In this document: positions 31,487 to 42,049 of the stretch, in pieces | How positions within the stretch are numbered: position 1 is the stretch's first letter | Layout: each line of letters opens with the position of its first letter | Origin: Chondrosia reniformis | Lineage: Eukaryota > Porifera > Demospongiae > Chondrillida > Chondrillidae | Length of the DNA stretch: 64,000 nucleotides | Assembly (NCBI GenBank): GCA_947172415.1 | Contig: OX359195.1 | Coordinates: forward strand, 6,051,501 to 6,115,500 | Direction of reading: 5' to 3' | Position numbers and translations under genes: made by a program | Notes under the pieces: model-generated | Databases searched by the model: none | Told to the model about the DNA's origin: nothing | Seen by the model: only the letters and a program-made list of their open reading frames with translations

Positions 31487-31836
31487 CACCTACTCCTTTG
31501 AAAAACCTTGAAATCATGCTAAACAGTGAATACAAAAGGATTATGGACAAGTTTCATGATGTTTGTAAAGTAGGTCCACCTTCTCTAGAAGACCTAAAGA
31601 CGTGTTGCTGTGACCAGATAAAAAATCTGTGTGTACCTAAAGAACTGCCAGAATGCATCAAAGTAGAATACATCAAAGCAGCAAAGGACATTGAGCGATG
31701 TAACGAACTGAAGGAGGTGCTTTACATATTATTCTTTCATTTGAATAATTGGATCAGTTTTGAGTTTCTGGAGCGAGTTGTGAATTACTTTAAACTGGCA
31801 CTTGAATCAGTAGCCAAGGAAATAGAAGACTACAAG
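31487..31836 (+). CDS. Exon 2, helical linker, gene A
   Basis: Acceptor TATTTAG, donor TACAAG|GTATG; 350 nt. Encodes PTPLKNLEIMLNSEYKRIMD, SLEDLKTCCCDQI and WISFEFLERVVNYFKLALES. Between CCDQI and the E-R-C-N-E-L helix it has a segment 6-7 residues longer than in the Kelch genes and gene C (NLCVPKELPECIKVEYIKAA), also found, with many changes, in gene B. Function unknown; an all-helical interaction domain is likely. Confidence 0.75.
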
Positions 31837-32002
31837 GTATGATAATTTGGCTGTCACTGATTTATGAATCATAACATTAAAATTATTATGAGTATGATCA
31901 ATTTTTTGTAATGTATACTGCTTAAATATAATCTATCAAAATTCAGGTAATTTAAAAAATGCCTCCAATAATATTATAGTTTATTGTTGAATGTACATGC
32001 AG

Positions 32003-32395
32003 ATCAAATTGAAGCCTTTTCTAGAAAAAAGGTTGCCTACAACATACACACTACAACAGATCCACAAGGAGGAGTGTGAAACTGAAGAAGGATTCCTAAA
32101 AATATCTGTACACTATCGTCTGGATGCAGGTAGTTTGCGAGTGAAAGATTTGTTAGAAGAGCGAGACTCTCTTGCTCACATGTTGCAGATTCCTAGATGC
32201 ATATTGATTCCACAGAAATGGAGGAGGGGAGACTCCATCACAATAGTGTACTGGACGTTGGAGGAACTCAAGGAATCAGTCACTAAACAAATCAGGGTTA
32301 AGAAATCAGAGCTGATAGCTCACAAAATTGAGTGGATCCAATTAGGGAGTCTAGATCGTATTGTGATTGATCATCACACAATGTTTGAAAACATG
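32003..32395 (+). CDS. Exon 3, GTPase type, gene A
   Basis: Acceptor CATGCAG, donor ACATG|GTATG; 393 nt, phase 0 on both sides. Encodes IKLKPFLEKRLPTTYTLQQI, HYRLDAGSLRVKDLLEERDS and RRGDSITIVYWTLEELKESV, and ends LDRIVIDHHTMFENM. The G-[ND]-SITIVYW strand recalls the GS-I-x-I-x-W stretch I remember from linker domains of invertebrate death-fold proteins; no search was possible. The tail HHTMFENM is used only before GTPase exons. Confidence 0.75.
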
Positions 32396-32897
32396 GTATG
32401 TGTTCCTTGTTTACGTATATAACTACATTCCTATATAGTCAACTACAATATAGGAATAGCAATCGTATATAGCTAGCTTGCATACATCCAATCTTCATAT
32501 AGAAATTAACAATTTAATGATTATAGACAGTAATTCCATTAATAATAAAAAAATATACTAAATAAGGCTTCCTAATTTAAAAATTGCATGCAAGATTCTG
32601 AACAAACCTTTTAAATGACTCAGCCAAGTGACTGTAGTCTTATCTTAGCTGGGACACCAATGTCCTATTAAAGTGGCAACCAGTGACTCACCACTGATGA
32701 ATCCTAAAAGGGGGGAAATAGCTGTTTGTTGTTCTTTGATGATGTTTTCCATCTGGGATGACTGGGAAGCACTATAGTTGCTAAATGAATAGAACTTCAC
32801 TAAAACCAATTACTACGTACATCGTTCATTGTAGTGATTATATATACGTATGACATACACACTCAAGAGAATGTGTGATTTTCTTGTATTTTTATAG

Positions 32898-34433
32898 ATA
32901 CATACAACAGTTGGTGATATAATGATTTCTCCAGAAGATTCATCAATTCTGACAATTGGTCCTTTTGGTCATGGTAAAGCCACTTTTTTGCGTTTCTTTT
33001 GTCAGAATGAAGATGGCTTTAATACACCGCACCAAATCAGAGGTGTTAAGAGGTTTAAAAAGAAGGTATACCACGTTTTCAAGACCCCAGGCTTTGAAGC
33101 ACTAGCTAAGTTAGATGAGGCTAAAATTGCTGAATTAGGCTTGAAATTCTTGGAGGAAGTTAAAAATGTCTTTGTGCAAGCAGGAGAAGCCATAAATGCA
33201 TTATTTTTAGTGTACAATCCTCACGCTGGCGAGGTGTCCCATTCCATAAATCAATTGCTGCAAGCAGTCAAAATTTCTTGGAATCACACTATTTTGGTGG
33301 TTACACATGCAATTACGTTCTTGTCTACAAAATCGGAACGAGATCAATATCGACGTTGGAATGCCTACTTGGAGAGTGATGGCTGCCCTAAATCCCTGAA
33401 AGAAATGGTAAAAAGAGTAAATAACCGCTGCCTACTGGTCGAAAGTGTACCAACAAAGAATGAAAAATACTGCAATACTATAGCTGAGAGGTTTGTGGAA
33501 ATGTTAGACCGTATTCAGAAGGATCATGGTGTTTACAGAAATAGTTTGTTTCTAAGTGCTCGTGAAGAGGCTTCAAAGAGGTTGCTCAAGTCCTATGAAT
33601 CCTTTGCTAATAATGTGCAATTCAAAAAAGTGATAGATCAACAAAAGGAAGGTTTTAAGGACTTGAAGATGCAGGTAATGCAATTTCAAAAAAAATATCG
33701 AAAACTGATTCCTTTGGTCAAAGAAATAGCTAAGGAGTTTCAAGAATTTCTTAAGACTCTGGAGTCTACTAAGAAAGGTGGTAAAATTGCTGCAGTTACT
33801 GGCGTTGCAGGAGGCATTGGATTGGGGGTTTTGGGTGGCATTTTGGCACCAATTACTGGGGGAGCATCTTTAGGTCTCATAGCAGTTGGAGCAGCAGTTG
33901 GGGCTGGAATCGGTGGAATCGGTGGAATCGTATGGGGGATAACCAAACTTATAGAGAAGTTTGAGGAAGAAGTTGTGATTAGAAAGGCCGAAGGTCCACT
34001 CCGAGAGTATAGAGAAGATCTAATTGCCTTCTACGAGACTTATGATGTGGTGACAGCCAAACTAAAAGAGAGCATTATTAGCTTATTAGATGGTTCACAG
34101 ATTGATGAAGATGCTTTTGTAGCTGCTATTTGCTTGGCTCTGGGTGTCAAGGAGAACGATGTCACTACTGCTTCAGATGTGATTCAGAAGATAATATTTT
34201 TTCATGTGTTTCGTGGGAATAATGAAGAATTAAAGCAATCATTAGGCAAAATAGCAGCCGGTTTTGGAGAATTTAATCAAAGTACCAGTGCAGCTGAAGT
34301 AGCTGCTCGTACCTTCCTCTTGGCTCACAAAGAAGGTATGCCAATTGACCACTACTTACTTGAAGCTATCAAATTAATGGAGATTGAACTGGAAGCATTG
34401 GAAAATTTGAGTAATTTGAGTAATTTGAATTAA
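32898..34433 (+). CDS. AIG1-like GTPase + ApoL-like hairpin exon 4, gene A
   Basis: Acceptor TTTTTATAG, 511 codons plus stop. Order: HTTVGDIMISPEDSS; P-loop GPFGHGKAT (residues about 390-398), where GKA replaces the usual GK[ST] with T next; G3-like KTPGFEA (about 431-437); TILVVTHA, the AIG1/GIMAP G4 position (about 499-506). A helical stretch with KKGGKIAAVTG and a glycine-rich hydrophobic hairpin follow (about 663-720: GGIGLGVLGGILAPITGGAS, then GLIAVGAAVGAGIGGIGGIV). The hairpin strongly recalls the membrane-insertion segment of apolipoprotein L. A helical C-terminus ends NLSNLSNLN. GIMAPs are membrane-associated immune GTPases. A membrane-acting effector is inferred. The P-loop Ala may weaken nucleotide binding. 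Confidence 0.8.
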   Translation: MHTTVGDIMISPEDSSILTIGPFGHGKATFLRFFCQNEDGFNTPHQIRGVKRFKKKVYHVFKTPGFEALAKLDEAKIAELGLKFLEEVKNVFVQAGEAINALFLVYNPHAGEVSHSINQLLQAVKISWNHTILVVTHAITFLSTKSERDQYRRWNAYLESDGCPKSLKEMVKRVNNRCLLVESVPTKNEKYCNTIAERFVEMLDRIQKDHGVYRNSLFLSAREEASKRLLKSYESFANNVQFKKVIDQQKEGFKDLKMQVMQFQKKYRKLIPLVKEIAKEFQEFLKTLESTKKGGKIAAVTGVAGGIGLGVLGGILAPITGGASLGLIAVGAAVGAGIGGIGGIVWGITKLIEKFEEEVVIRKAEGPLREYREDLIAFYETYDVVTAKLKESIISLLDGSQIDEDAFVAAICLALGVKENDVTTASDVIQKIIFFHVFRGNNEELKQSLGKIAAGFGEFNQSTSAAEVAARTFLLAHKEGMPIDHYLLEAIKLMEIELEALENLSNLSNLN

Positions 34434-34490
34434 TCATGCAGTAGTAGCATAACTAAACTTTGTATATGCACTGGTATAAATTTAAACCTT

Positions 34491-34496
34491 AATAAA
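34491..34496 (+). terminator. Poly(A) signal, gene A
   Basis: AATAAA 58 nt after the stop, in the block TTTAAACCTTAATAAACATT conserved among units. Confidence 0.55.
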
Positions 34497-34715
34497 CATT
34501 AAAATATTTTATAAATGGCTGAACTATATACGTACATGCATAAACTTATTTTTTGTAATTAAGTTTTTGTAGTATCAATTGCAAGTTAATTCATTACTGC
34601 TAGTGACAACAGTATACCAGAAATTAAAATGTGCTGTTACTCTGAAAATGGAAAGATATGAAGCTATATATATAGACTTGGTGTCATGCAGCATTTACGT
34701 ATATACAGTACAATT

Positions 34716-34984
34716 GCAAGTTACAAGTTACTAAGGTAATCTAACCTAATTTAATAATTATATAAATAATTCATATGACTCCAAGAAAGGACCTATATAT
34801 ATAGCAACAAACAGATCTAGAATGGGCATAGTATCATAAAGTTTAGGGTATATATAAAACTCATTTTAAATTAAGGGATTTTTATTTATATAGGTCAACA
34901 GTATACCAGAAATTAAAATGTACATTTAGGGCTGTTACTCTGACAATGGAAAGATATGAAGCTATATATATATATATATATATA
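34716..34984 (+). repeat. Family-R repeat, left part, plus short duplicated flank
   Basis: Same element as 13210-13377. A further copy of GTATACCAGAAATTAAAATG and a TA microsatellite separate it from the palindrome-bearing insertion. Confidence 0.5.
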
Positions 34985-35741
34985 TCAGAGAGTACGGTAG
35001 TACTCTCTATGTAGGGATGGTACTGGTTGTTTCGTTTTCCCCATACATTGGTATAGGAGCGAAATTCCGAAATAGGCCGAAAATCGCCGAAACGAGACTA
35101 TGTAGAGTTAAATGTAGAACAGCCATGCTATAAATTGGCCTTGAAGGTAAGCGACCGTGTATCGTTGGCAAATGAACGAACTTTGAAATCTCCCTTTTTC
35201 GTTTTCTTCTTCATCTTCTTCTTCATCTTCTTCGCCCGCTGTAACTAAAAAACGAAATAAGCATTCGGACTACTTCATAAGCGAAAATACTCTAAATTTT
35301 CCGAGCTGTATTCTTTTGTAGAAGCGAGAGCGATAACGCTATTATTGAGTATGACAGTTTTCATGGCCCCAGAGTCAAGACCTCAATAAATTCGCCATTT
35401 TAATGACGTCATATTCAGTCGAAAATTGCAAAACCAAAGTGGTTTAAAATACAATCAAATTCCTAGCTTATGCTCCATAAAAAGTACAGAAACTAGAGAA
35501 CAATAAAAATTTTCTACAAAAATAGTGAAGATGTAGGGATGGCACAAAAAGCAGAGAAACAAGAAAGGGATGTTACACAGTGAAGCATTAGCTATGCATG
35601 AATCCTACAAGCAAGGGTGTTGTATGATTCATGCATATATAGTTAATGCTTCACTGTGTAACATCCCTTTCTTGTTTATGTGCTTTTTGTGCCATCCCTA
35701 CATCTTCACTATTTTTGTAGAAATTTTTTATTTTTCTCTAG
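34985..35741. mobile_element. Insertion with large palindrome, copy 2
   Basis: Begins CAGAGAGTACGGTAGTACTC. The internal palindrome is 35493-35741. Nearly identical to 13378-14149, with a shorter CTT/CAT tract. Both copies sit at the same place in family R, so the insertion predates the duplication. It is absent from the units at 51 and 63 kb. Confidence 0.6.
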
Positions 35742-35928
35742 TTTATATAGGTCTCCATTTGGTAGAAAATGGAGGACAAAGTCTGCATATAAAATGCCAT
35801 AGGACTATAGAAAAGCTATAGTAAATTTAAATTTATATTGAAACCAATTGCAAGTGTTATGTTATATTGATAGAAATTATCAATTGGTCATGCAGATCAC
35901 TGTGAAACCAACATACATGTGTATGACA

Positions 35929-35963
35929 ATGAATCAGTGGTCAAGGAAATAGAAGACTACAAG
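35929..35963 (+). pseudogene. 3' end of exon 2
   Basis: Only the codons for ESVVKEIEDYK and the normal donor remain. The left junction replaces about 1 kb present at 14.3-15.2 kb. It cannot be used as an exon because its acceptor is gone. Confidence 0.7.
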
Positions 35964-36140
35964 GTATGATAATTTGGCTGTCACTGATTTATGAATCATA
36001 ACATTAAAATTATTATTATGAGTATGATCAATTTTTTGTAATGTATACTGCCAAAGTATAATCTATCAAGTTCCAAAATTCAGACATGTAATTAAAAATG
36101 CCTCGAATAATAATATTATAGTTTATTGTTGAATGTACAG

Positions 36141-36542
36141 ATCAAATTGAAGCCTTTTCTTAAAGAAAGGTTGACTAAAATATACGAGCTACAACAGATC
36201 CACAAGGAGGAGTGTGAAAATGAAGAAGGATTCCTAAAACTAACTGTACACTATGGACTGGATGCAGGTGGTTTGCGAGTGAAAGATTTGTTAGAAGAGC
36301 GAGACTTTCTTGCTGACAGTTCGGAGATTCCTAGATACTTATTGATGCCACTTACATGGATGAGGGGAAACTCCATCACAATAGTGTACTGGACATTGGA
36401 GGAACTCGAGGAAGCAGTCACTAAACAAATCAGGGTTAAGAAATCAGAGCTGATAGCTCACAAAATTGAGTGGATCCAATTAGGGAGTTTAGATCGTATT
36501 GTGATTGATCTTCAAGCAAAGTCTGGAAAAGATATGTCTACT
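36141..36542 (+). CDS. Exon 3, Kelch type (unit A)
   Basis: Acceptor GTACAG, donor ACT|GTAAGT; 402 nt, open, phase 0. It has the Kelch-type tail LQAKSGKDMST. It has no intact exon 1 or 2 of its own, but its phase would accept exon 2 of gene A (31836), giving a CARD-linker-Kelch product if the GTPase exon is skipped. Confidence 0.65.
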
Positions 36543-36969
36543 GTAAGTTCAACCAATCTATATACATAATCATCTAATCTGTACTTCATTGGAATGGAAA
36601 GTTTCTCTGAAAACCTTAAGCAGTGGCTAAATGTACACTAAGAGACTAATTTATCCATTCACATATTTATCATTCTACATTCTGTTGGTAACTGAGCTAT
36701 ATTATCATGTATTCATACAGTATAGACAGAGATATTCTTTACATTCGAAGTTCAAACTTTATGAAACTTGCTTGAGGTATATCAAACCTCCAGTGAAGTT
36801 GCATGAAGATAGATTGAAGTTCAATTGAAGTCAATGCCTACCCTCAAATTGACAGCATTGAACAACACATTTTTCTTTTTATTTCTTTGATTTTCTCATC
36901 TCGTCCTCGTTATCACTTGAAATACTTGTAAATCTATGTGCATGTATTATGTGTATCAAAATTTTAAAG

Positions 36970-37293
36970 GGATCCTTTCTAAGTAGGGATGGCCAAAAGA
37001 TGGCCGTCCTGTATATTATCAATTATCACCTCACAAATCAGCAATAGCTTCATCTCTATATTTAAGAAAAAGAGATATTGATTTTGAATTGTGCCTATTG
37101 TTCTTTAGCCACTTTGCAAATGTATATAGTAGAGCATTAAAACATGTTTATGGAGTTATAAATGACTGCCAACAGTCAAGTGTAACCAAAAATCAATTCA
37201 TTGTTGATTTTGGAGGTGATAAGTGATAATACATATTGAATAGGGTAGCCATGTTTTTGGCCATCCCTATACTTGGTACTATTGTACTCTCTG
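36970..37293. mobile_element. MITE in intron 3 (GGGATGGCC family), unit A
   Basis: Same family and position as 16234-16545. It has an extra GCCAACAGTCAAG stretch shared with 52.4 kb. Confidence 0.65.
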
Positions 37294-37350
37294 GTATAAT
37301 TATAATAGGTAATCATTTTTACCACCATTTTTATTTACTGCATTTCTCAG

Positions 37351-38253
37351 GTTTTCAGAAGTGACCTACTCTTACAGGGTCACACTGTAAAGTCAACCAT
37401 GCTGCCTGACATGCCTATACCAACCGCTGGAGCTACAGCCTGTATTGCAGGGAGTGATATATTTGTTTGTGGTGGAGAGTGCAATGACTCACAAAATGAA
37501 AGAGTAGTGCAACAATTCAACTTGGAAGATGGCAAGTGGAATACACTTCCTCCAGCTCCACATTACAATTGTCATGCAACAGTCATAAATGGCCACCTAA
37601 CATTGATAGGAGGTCGAGATTCAGAGACCAGGAGAGTTACCAGACAACTATCAACTTTTATAGAACACAAATGGAAGACTGTCTACCCACCAATGCCAAC
37701 AGAGAGAAGAGAACCCTCCGTACTTTACCATGACAACTTCCTCATTGTAGCTGGAGGACTGATTTGTTTGAATACCGACAGTATTGATGTAATGAACACA
37801 TCAACAAAGGACTGGATCCAGCCAAGACACCTGACACTACCACAGCCATTGTCATACCACCAAATGACACTCTGCAAAGATAGGCTGTATGTTTTCAGTT
37901 GCCTTAATAGTAAACTATGGAGTATTCCAATCATTAACATCACTCAAACTGTAAATAATGAAGAAATTTCGACAGTAATAAAATGGAAAGAAGGGAGACC
38001 ACTATTCCTGCCATATTTCTATTCTTCCATCCTGCAAACCAGTGTATTACCAATGGTAATAGATCAAATCTCAAATGATATTCTTGTGTACGATGCCACT
38101 CAGGACAAGTGGATCAAAGTTGGAAAGTGCAGCGTACACCAAAGTTTGGCTACCTCATTATCAATCAGTCCCGAGTCATTCATTGTGCTCGGTGGAATAA
38201 GTAATATCGATCGGAAACAATTATCTTCTGTTGAATTACTAAAGATTAACTAA
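37351..38253 (+). CDS. Kelch terminal exon, unit A
   Basis: Acceptor TTTCTCAG, 300 codons plus stop, open. Starts VFRSDLLLQGHTVKSTMLPD and ends SSVELLKIN. Kelch pairs are FVCGG, LTLIGG, LIVAGG and FIVLGG, with the matching tryptophans. Compared with the unit-3 copy it differs mainly at FRCQA to YNCHA and RFQP to RREP, loop positions where partners are usually bound. It lies 3.1 kb downstream of the gene A poly(A) signal. Confidence 0.75.
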   Translation, partial: VFRSDLLLQGHTVKSTMLPDMPIPTAGATACIAGSDIFVCGGECNDSQNERVVQQFNLEDGKWNTLPPAPHYNCHATVINGHLTLIGGRDSETRRVTRQLSTFIEHKWKTVYPPMPTERREPSVLYHDNFLIVAGGLICLNTDSIDVMNTSTKDWIQPRHLTLPQPLSYHQMTLCKDRLYVFSCLNSKLWSIPIINITQTVNNEEISTVIKWKEGRPLFLPYFYSSILQTSVLPMVIDQISNDILVYDATQDKWIKVGKCSVHQSLATSLSISPESFIVLGGISNIDRKQLSSVELLKIN

Positions 38254-38617
38254 TTAGTGTACATGCACCTCAATTTGTAACAGTGTTTGAAATTATCAAT
38301 TTTTTCTACAATTCATGAATACAAAACTTAACTCAATTTTCCATATTCTAAAAAGACTAAATACATCAAATGAAATACAACATGTTTGTAATTCAGAAAG
38401 CCTATAATTATAACACTTGTGGTTCACACAATACTTTAAAGGGAATGGTTCAAATACAAACTGCAAAAACAGAAAGAAGTTTGTAAATAACTTTAAGGTT
38501 AACTGCAACGTTAGGATTATAATACGCATATATGTGTAATGGTTATGTAAAAGTATTGCATTATGTATATAGAATCATACAGCTCTATAGTAATAGATTT
38601 TATTTAAAATACATGTA
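38254..38617. other. 3' flank of Kelch A
   Basis: Conserved with the other Kelch 3' flanks. No AATAAA close to the stop; the first is beyond the MITE (CTTCAAATAAAATG at about 39010), as in units 3 and B. Confidence 0.4.
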
Positions 38618-39002
38618 CAGTGGACCCTTACCAATCCGAATTGCATTAATCCGAACCCTCACAAATCCGAATGAGGAATAACTAATCATACGTCACCGCC
38701 AAGCCAAACATTTTGGCCTTACGCGGACGATTCCAGGTTAAATACATGTAGTGGCGTCTATAACGAAGGCCAAGAGAGCGCACAAGACCTTAACTGTCGA
38801 TCACAAACTGAAGCTGTTCGACCAGATCGGAAAGAAATCCTATACTGTGCTCTGTGACAAAAATTGAGTGTTGATAATTAAGACTATATTTGTACTTTGT
38901 ACACATTTTGTGAAACTTTTACTAATATGAACAAATTTACTAATCTGAGCACATTCCTGTAGCCTTTGGGACAATGCTATTCGAAATGGCGAGGGTCCAC
39001 TG
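38618..39002 (+). mobile_element. Tigger/pogo-type MITE, copy 2
   Basis: CAGTGGACCC and GGGTCCACTG ends with TA on both sides. The internal HTH-like ORF is diverged. Confidence 0.75.
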
Positions 39003-39303
39003 TACAATACTTCAAATAAAATGTCCACATAAAACTAATACAAATTGTTTACCTTGTAAACTAGTACACTTCCTGTTTACCATGTAAACTAGTACACTTC
39101 CTGTGCACCCTTTTTAGTAGTGGCAGTAGGATGTCTGTATACTTGACTGTATGAGTCACGGAGCAGTGCATATGGAAAGCAGTTTTCCAACTGATCCATT
39201 GAAATAAAGGAGTCATTTGTACAAGCTACATAGAATAGAAATCCTCTCAAAGTGATAATCAAACCACAAGTAATCATTTACAAAGAGGGAAAACATTAAA
39301 GAA

Positions 39304-39375
39304 GCAATTGCTGGGAATCGAAGCCATAACAGCTGGTTATGACCACCAGTGCTCTGCCACTGAGCTACAATTGCC
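39304..39375 (-). repeat. tRNA-derived SINE head, copy 2
   Basis: Same A-box/B-box arrangement as 22904-22975, at the corresponding place in the repeat unit. Confidence 0.6.
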
Positions 39376-39880
39376 ACAGCAATGCCCCCTTCATGTTTCC
39401 CCTCTTACACTAACTACAAAGCAGCAGTTAGTCTTCATTCACATGTCCCTTAGTAACACTTTAGTAAGGATGGAAAAATGACATTGTATGTTTTACACAT
39501 AATACTATGGGATGGCATACCAGATCTAGTAACAGATATATTGCCCCTCGGTGCCTAGGACCATCTTTCTCTCTCTCCACTTCCTGACCGAGCTTCATTC
39601 TTGAAGAAGTAAACTACGTACATGGAGAATGGTCAGATGTGTAATGGTATCCATGGTTACCATTTTTTAGCAGTCAACATACCACTAAGAATTCCTTCAT
39701 CTTTTCTTTCTGGTGGTGTTCACCATAAAAGGAGAATATGGACCCACCAATGCTGTGCACGGCAATTGCCAGGCAATGAGCATTGTTTTCATGAGCTATA
39801 CATAGAAATGAACAGTCAATTAACCCTCAACGTTATCAATATCTTGTCTCTACTGTAAAGAGGGATCAAACATTAAAGAA

Positions 39881-39950
39881 ACAATTGCTACATGGGAATC
39901 AAACCCAAGATCACCATGTTCATGCTCTGCCATTGAGCTACAATTACCAC
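39881..39950 (-). repeat. Second, diverged tRNA-derived SINE head
   Basis: Minus strand: TAATTGTAGCTCAATGGCAG A-box region and TTGGGTTTGATTCCCA as a cleanly paired T-arm. The tail CAATTGTTTCTTTAATGTTT is shared with the other SINE. Present only in this unit, next to a deletion of the 23.4-23.8 kb equivalent. Confidence 0.55.
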
Positions 39951-41222
39951 ATGCAGCTCCAGCACATGATCAGATATGTACTTAAGTGTGTACCTGCTAA
40001 AATATAGGTACCATATACCCTCATATTTAAAGTATCTTGAATGTGTATATATAGTTGTCCTAATTAGTGAACTATATAATTAAGGATGATAATCAGGCAA
40101 TGTATGAAAATCTATTTATAGTTTGTAGATACAGGTTTCCTGTTGAAAGCGGTTGACAGTCTATATGGAAATGGGAGTGTTTTAATTAGAACTTTCACAC
40201 TTAGGCTACATGTTGCATTATAGAATCCAATGTTTAGACAATATATTGCATTAATTGACAATTTATATTGACTTGTTCAAGCTCAAGTATATTCAGATTA
40301 TAGACCCTTATGTCTGTATTACAGAGGTACATAATGCACATATAGTATTATATATACGTAGTATTTCATTGCTGATATATAAGATTGTTATATAATATAT
40401 ATATATGTATTTTCTTCTGTTCTTTTATTTGCATAAAACCTTTCAGTCTTGAGCAAAAGGAATGAATTTGAGCAAAAGAAATGAATCGCGTGAGATTATT
40501 CTCTGAGAGACCCAAATCTGTTTTTGTATGATATATAGCTTTTAGGTGGCTAATCATAAAATTTAAGTAACTTAACCATACACTTCTGTGTTTGGCATTC
40601 CTACTTCTATAACATCACTTTTTGTAAATGTTTTTCATTTACTTGTATTCCCCCTTTTTATATTACTTGTTTTAAATTGGTTTGAAAGTTTTCCTGGCGA
40701 AAATCTCGAAATAACGTCTTAGACAAGAGAAATATGCCGAAAACCATATCTTAAGTAAAAATGGCGTCCGAGAAGACTACGCTTTTCACAATTAACATGC
40801 TTTTTGTAGAGCGCATTCAGGTTTAGGGCCGTCTAGTCCCTAGTTCGGAAATATTTATGACGATTTATAACTTGTACGTGCCCGCATAAGTTCGCATATT
40901 AGCGCTAGTCTATTCAATAAAAGAAGAAAAAATGAAAAAATGAATTTTGGAAATGGGCCTATTCTTGGTTAGCCACTTTTTGAGCGCTGTAGAGCGTGTA
41001 GAGCGTCGAAACATGTTTTGGTATTTAGAAAAGCATGCATTAATGGCTGCAAATAACCGAATATAACCGAAAATCGCTTCGTTGGTGATTTATGAGGTGT
41101 TGCTTGCTTGGATAAGGCGGTCATTTTTTTCGGCCATTCTTACTTAGAGAGTATAGGCCTACTACCGTACTCTCTGATATTGGGTGTGTCCTTTAGGCTC
41201 CCACGCTTAAATAGACCGCAAT
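39951..41222. other. Intergenic and 5' flank of gene B
   Basis: 39951-40370 is unique in the window, with no ORF or known motif seen. 40380-40960 matches 475-1050. The MITE ends at about 41176, and the conserved 45-bp block precedes the ATG at 41223. Confidence 0.45.
40930..41176. mobile_element. MITE upstream of gene B
   Basis: Same element as 1050-1293, ending CTACCGTACTCTCTGA about 46 bp before the start codon of gene B. Confidence 0.55.
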
Positions 41223-41586
41223 ATGGCGGAGGGAGGATATGACAGAATCGTTACCGAAGTCGAGAGTATAATTAGAAAACATTATACTAGTCTTTTGAAA
41301 AAGCTTAATGTACAACAACTGGTGGACTACTTGTACGAGAGGAAAATGGTGAGCGGATCATTGATGGAGAAGATAGAAAATGCAGACAGTCGACGAGAAG
41401 CCAATAAAGTGTACATCGACCATCTCGTCTCGAATGGCACACTGTCTACTATACAAAGGTTCGCTCAATTACTTGTCGACACCTCTGATATACTGAGTAT
41501 CGATGTACACAAGGAATGGGGAACTACTTTACTGAAGGAAATTAAAAAGAAGAACGGAGGAGGGGCTGAGCGCCAAGAACAACTAC
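41223..41586 (+). CDS. CARD-like exon 1 of GTPase gene B
   Basis: ATG 41223 to CTAC|GTAAGT, 364 nt, phase 1. With exons 47615-47964, 48103-48495 and 49048-50589 it gives an open 2,649-nt coding sequence (882 residues). It resembles the 1340 copy most (KHYTSLLKKLNVQQLVDYLY) but has SDILSIDVHKEWG where others have SDKLCNEVHREWG. Its 5' flank carries the MITE, unlike gene A. The two intact genes therefore have different proximal promoters, and expression differences are possible. Confidence 0.75.
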
Positions 41587-42049
41587 GTAAGTAAGACTTT
41601 TGATTTAATAATGGTATACAGGACCCTTAGACACAAAGCGCATTAAAGGAGGGCGGTCTACCTCCTGGGTATCCGCCCCCTTTTGTTAATAGGGACGCCC
41701 GTATATTCTTTTCATTGGGGCTAAGTACACTACTTTCTCGCCCCCGCGCAATTATCGTCGGCTGGCAGGAAGTAGGGGATGCGGCAAGCCAGACTACATT
41801 GGGGCGAGCCTGAGCGAGCCCGTCGAACGCGGATGTTGTCTGTATATTATTACTATTATTATTATTACTATTTGAGTGCACCGTGTGCAGTTGCACACTA
41901 GGGCTATATTGTGCCCCATGTAGCAGTATACAAAGCATACACAAACAAAATTGGATAGTTCTATACAATGTTCTGATTATATTTTGCATCAATACACCAC
42001 ATGCAATTGCTATATATCTTCATGCGACTAGTCTCCTTACGTAGCCCCT

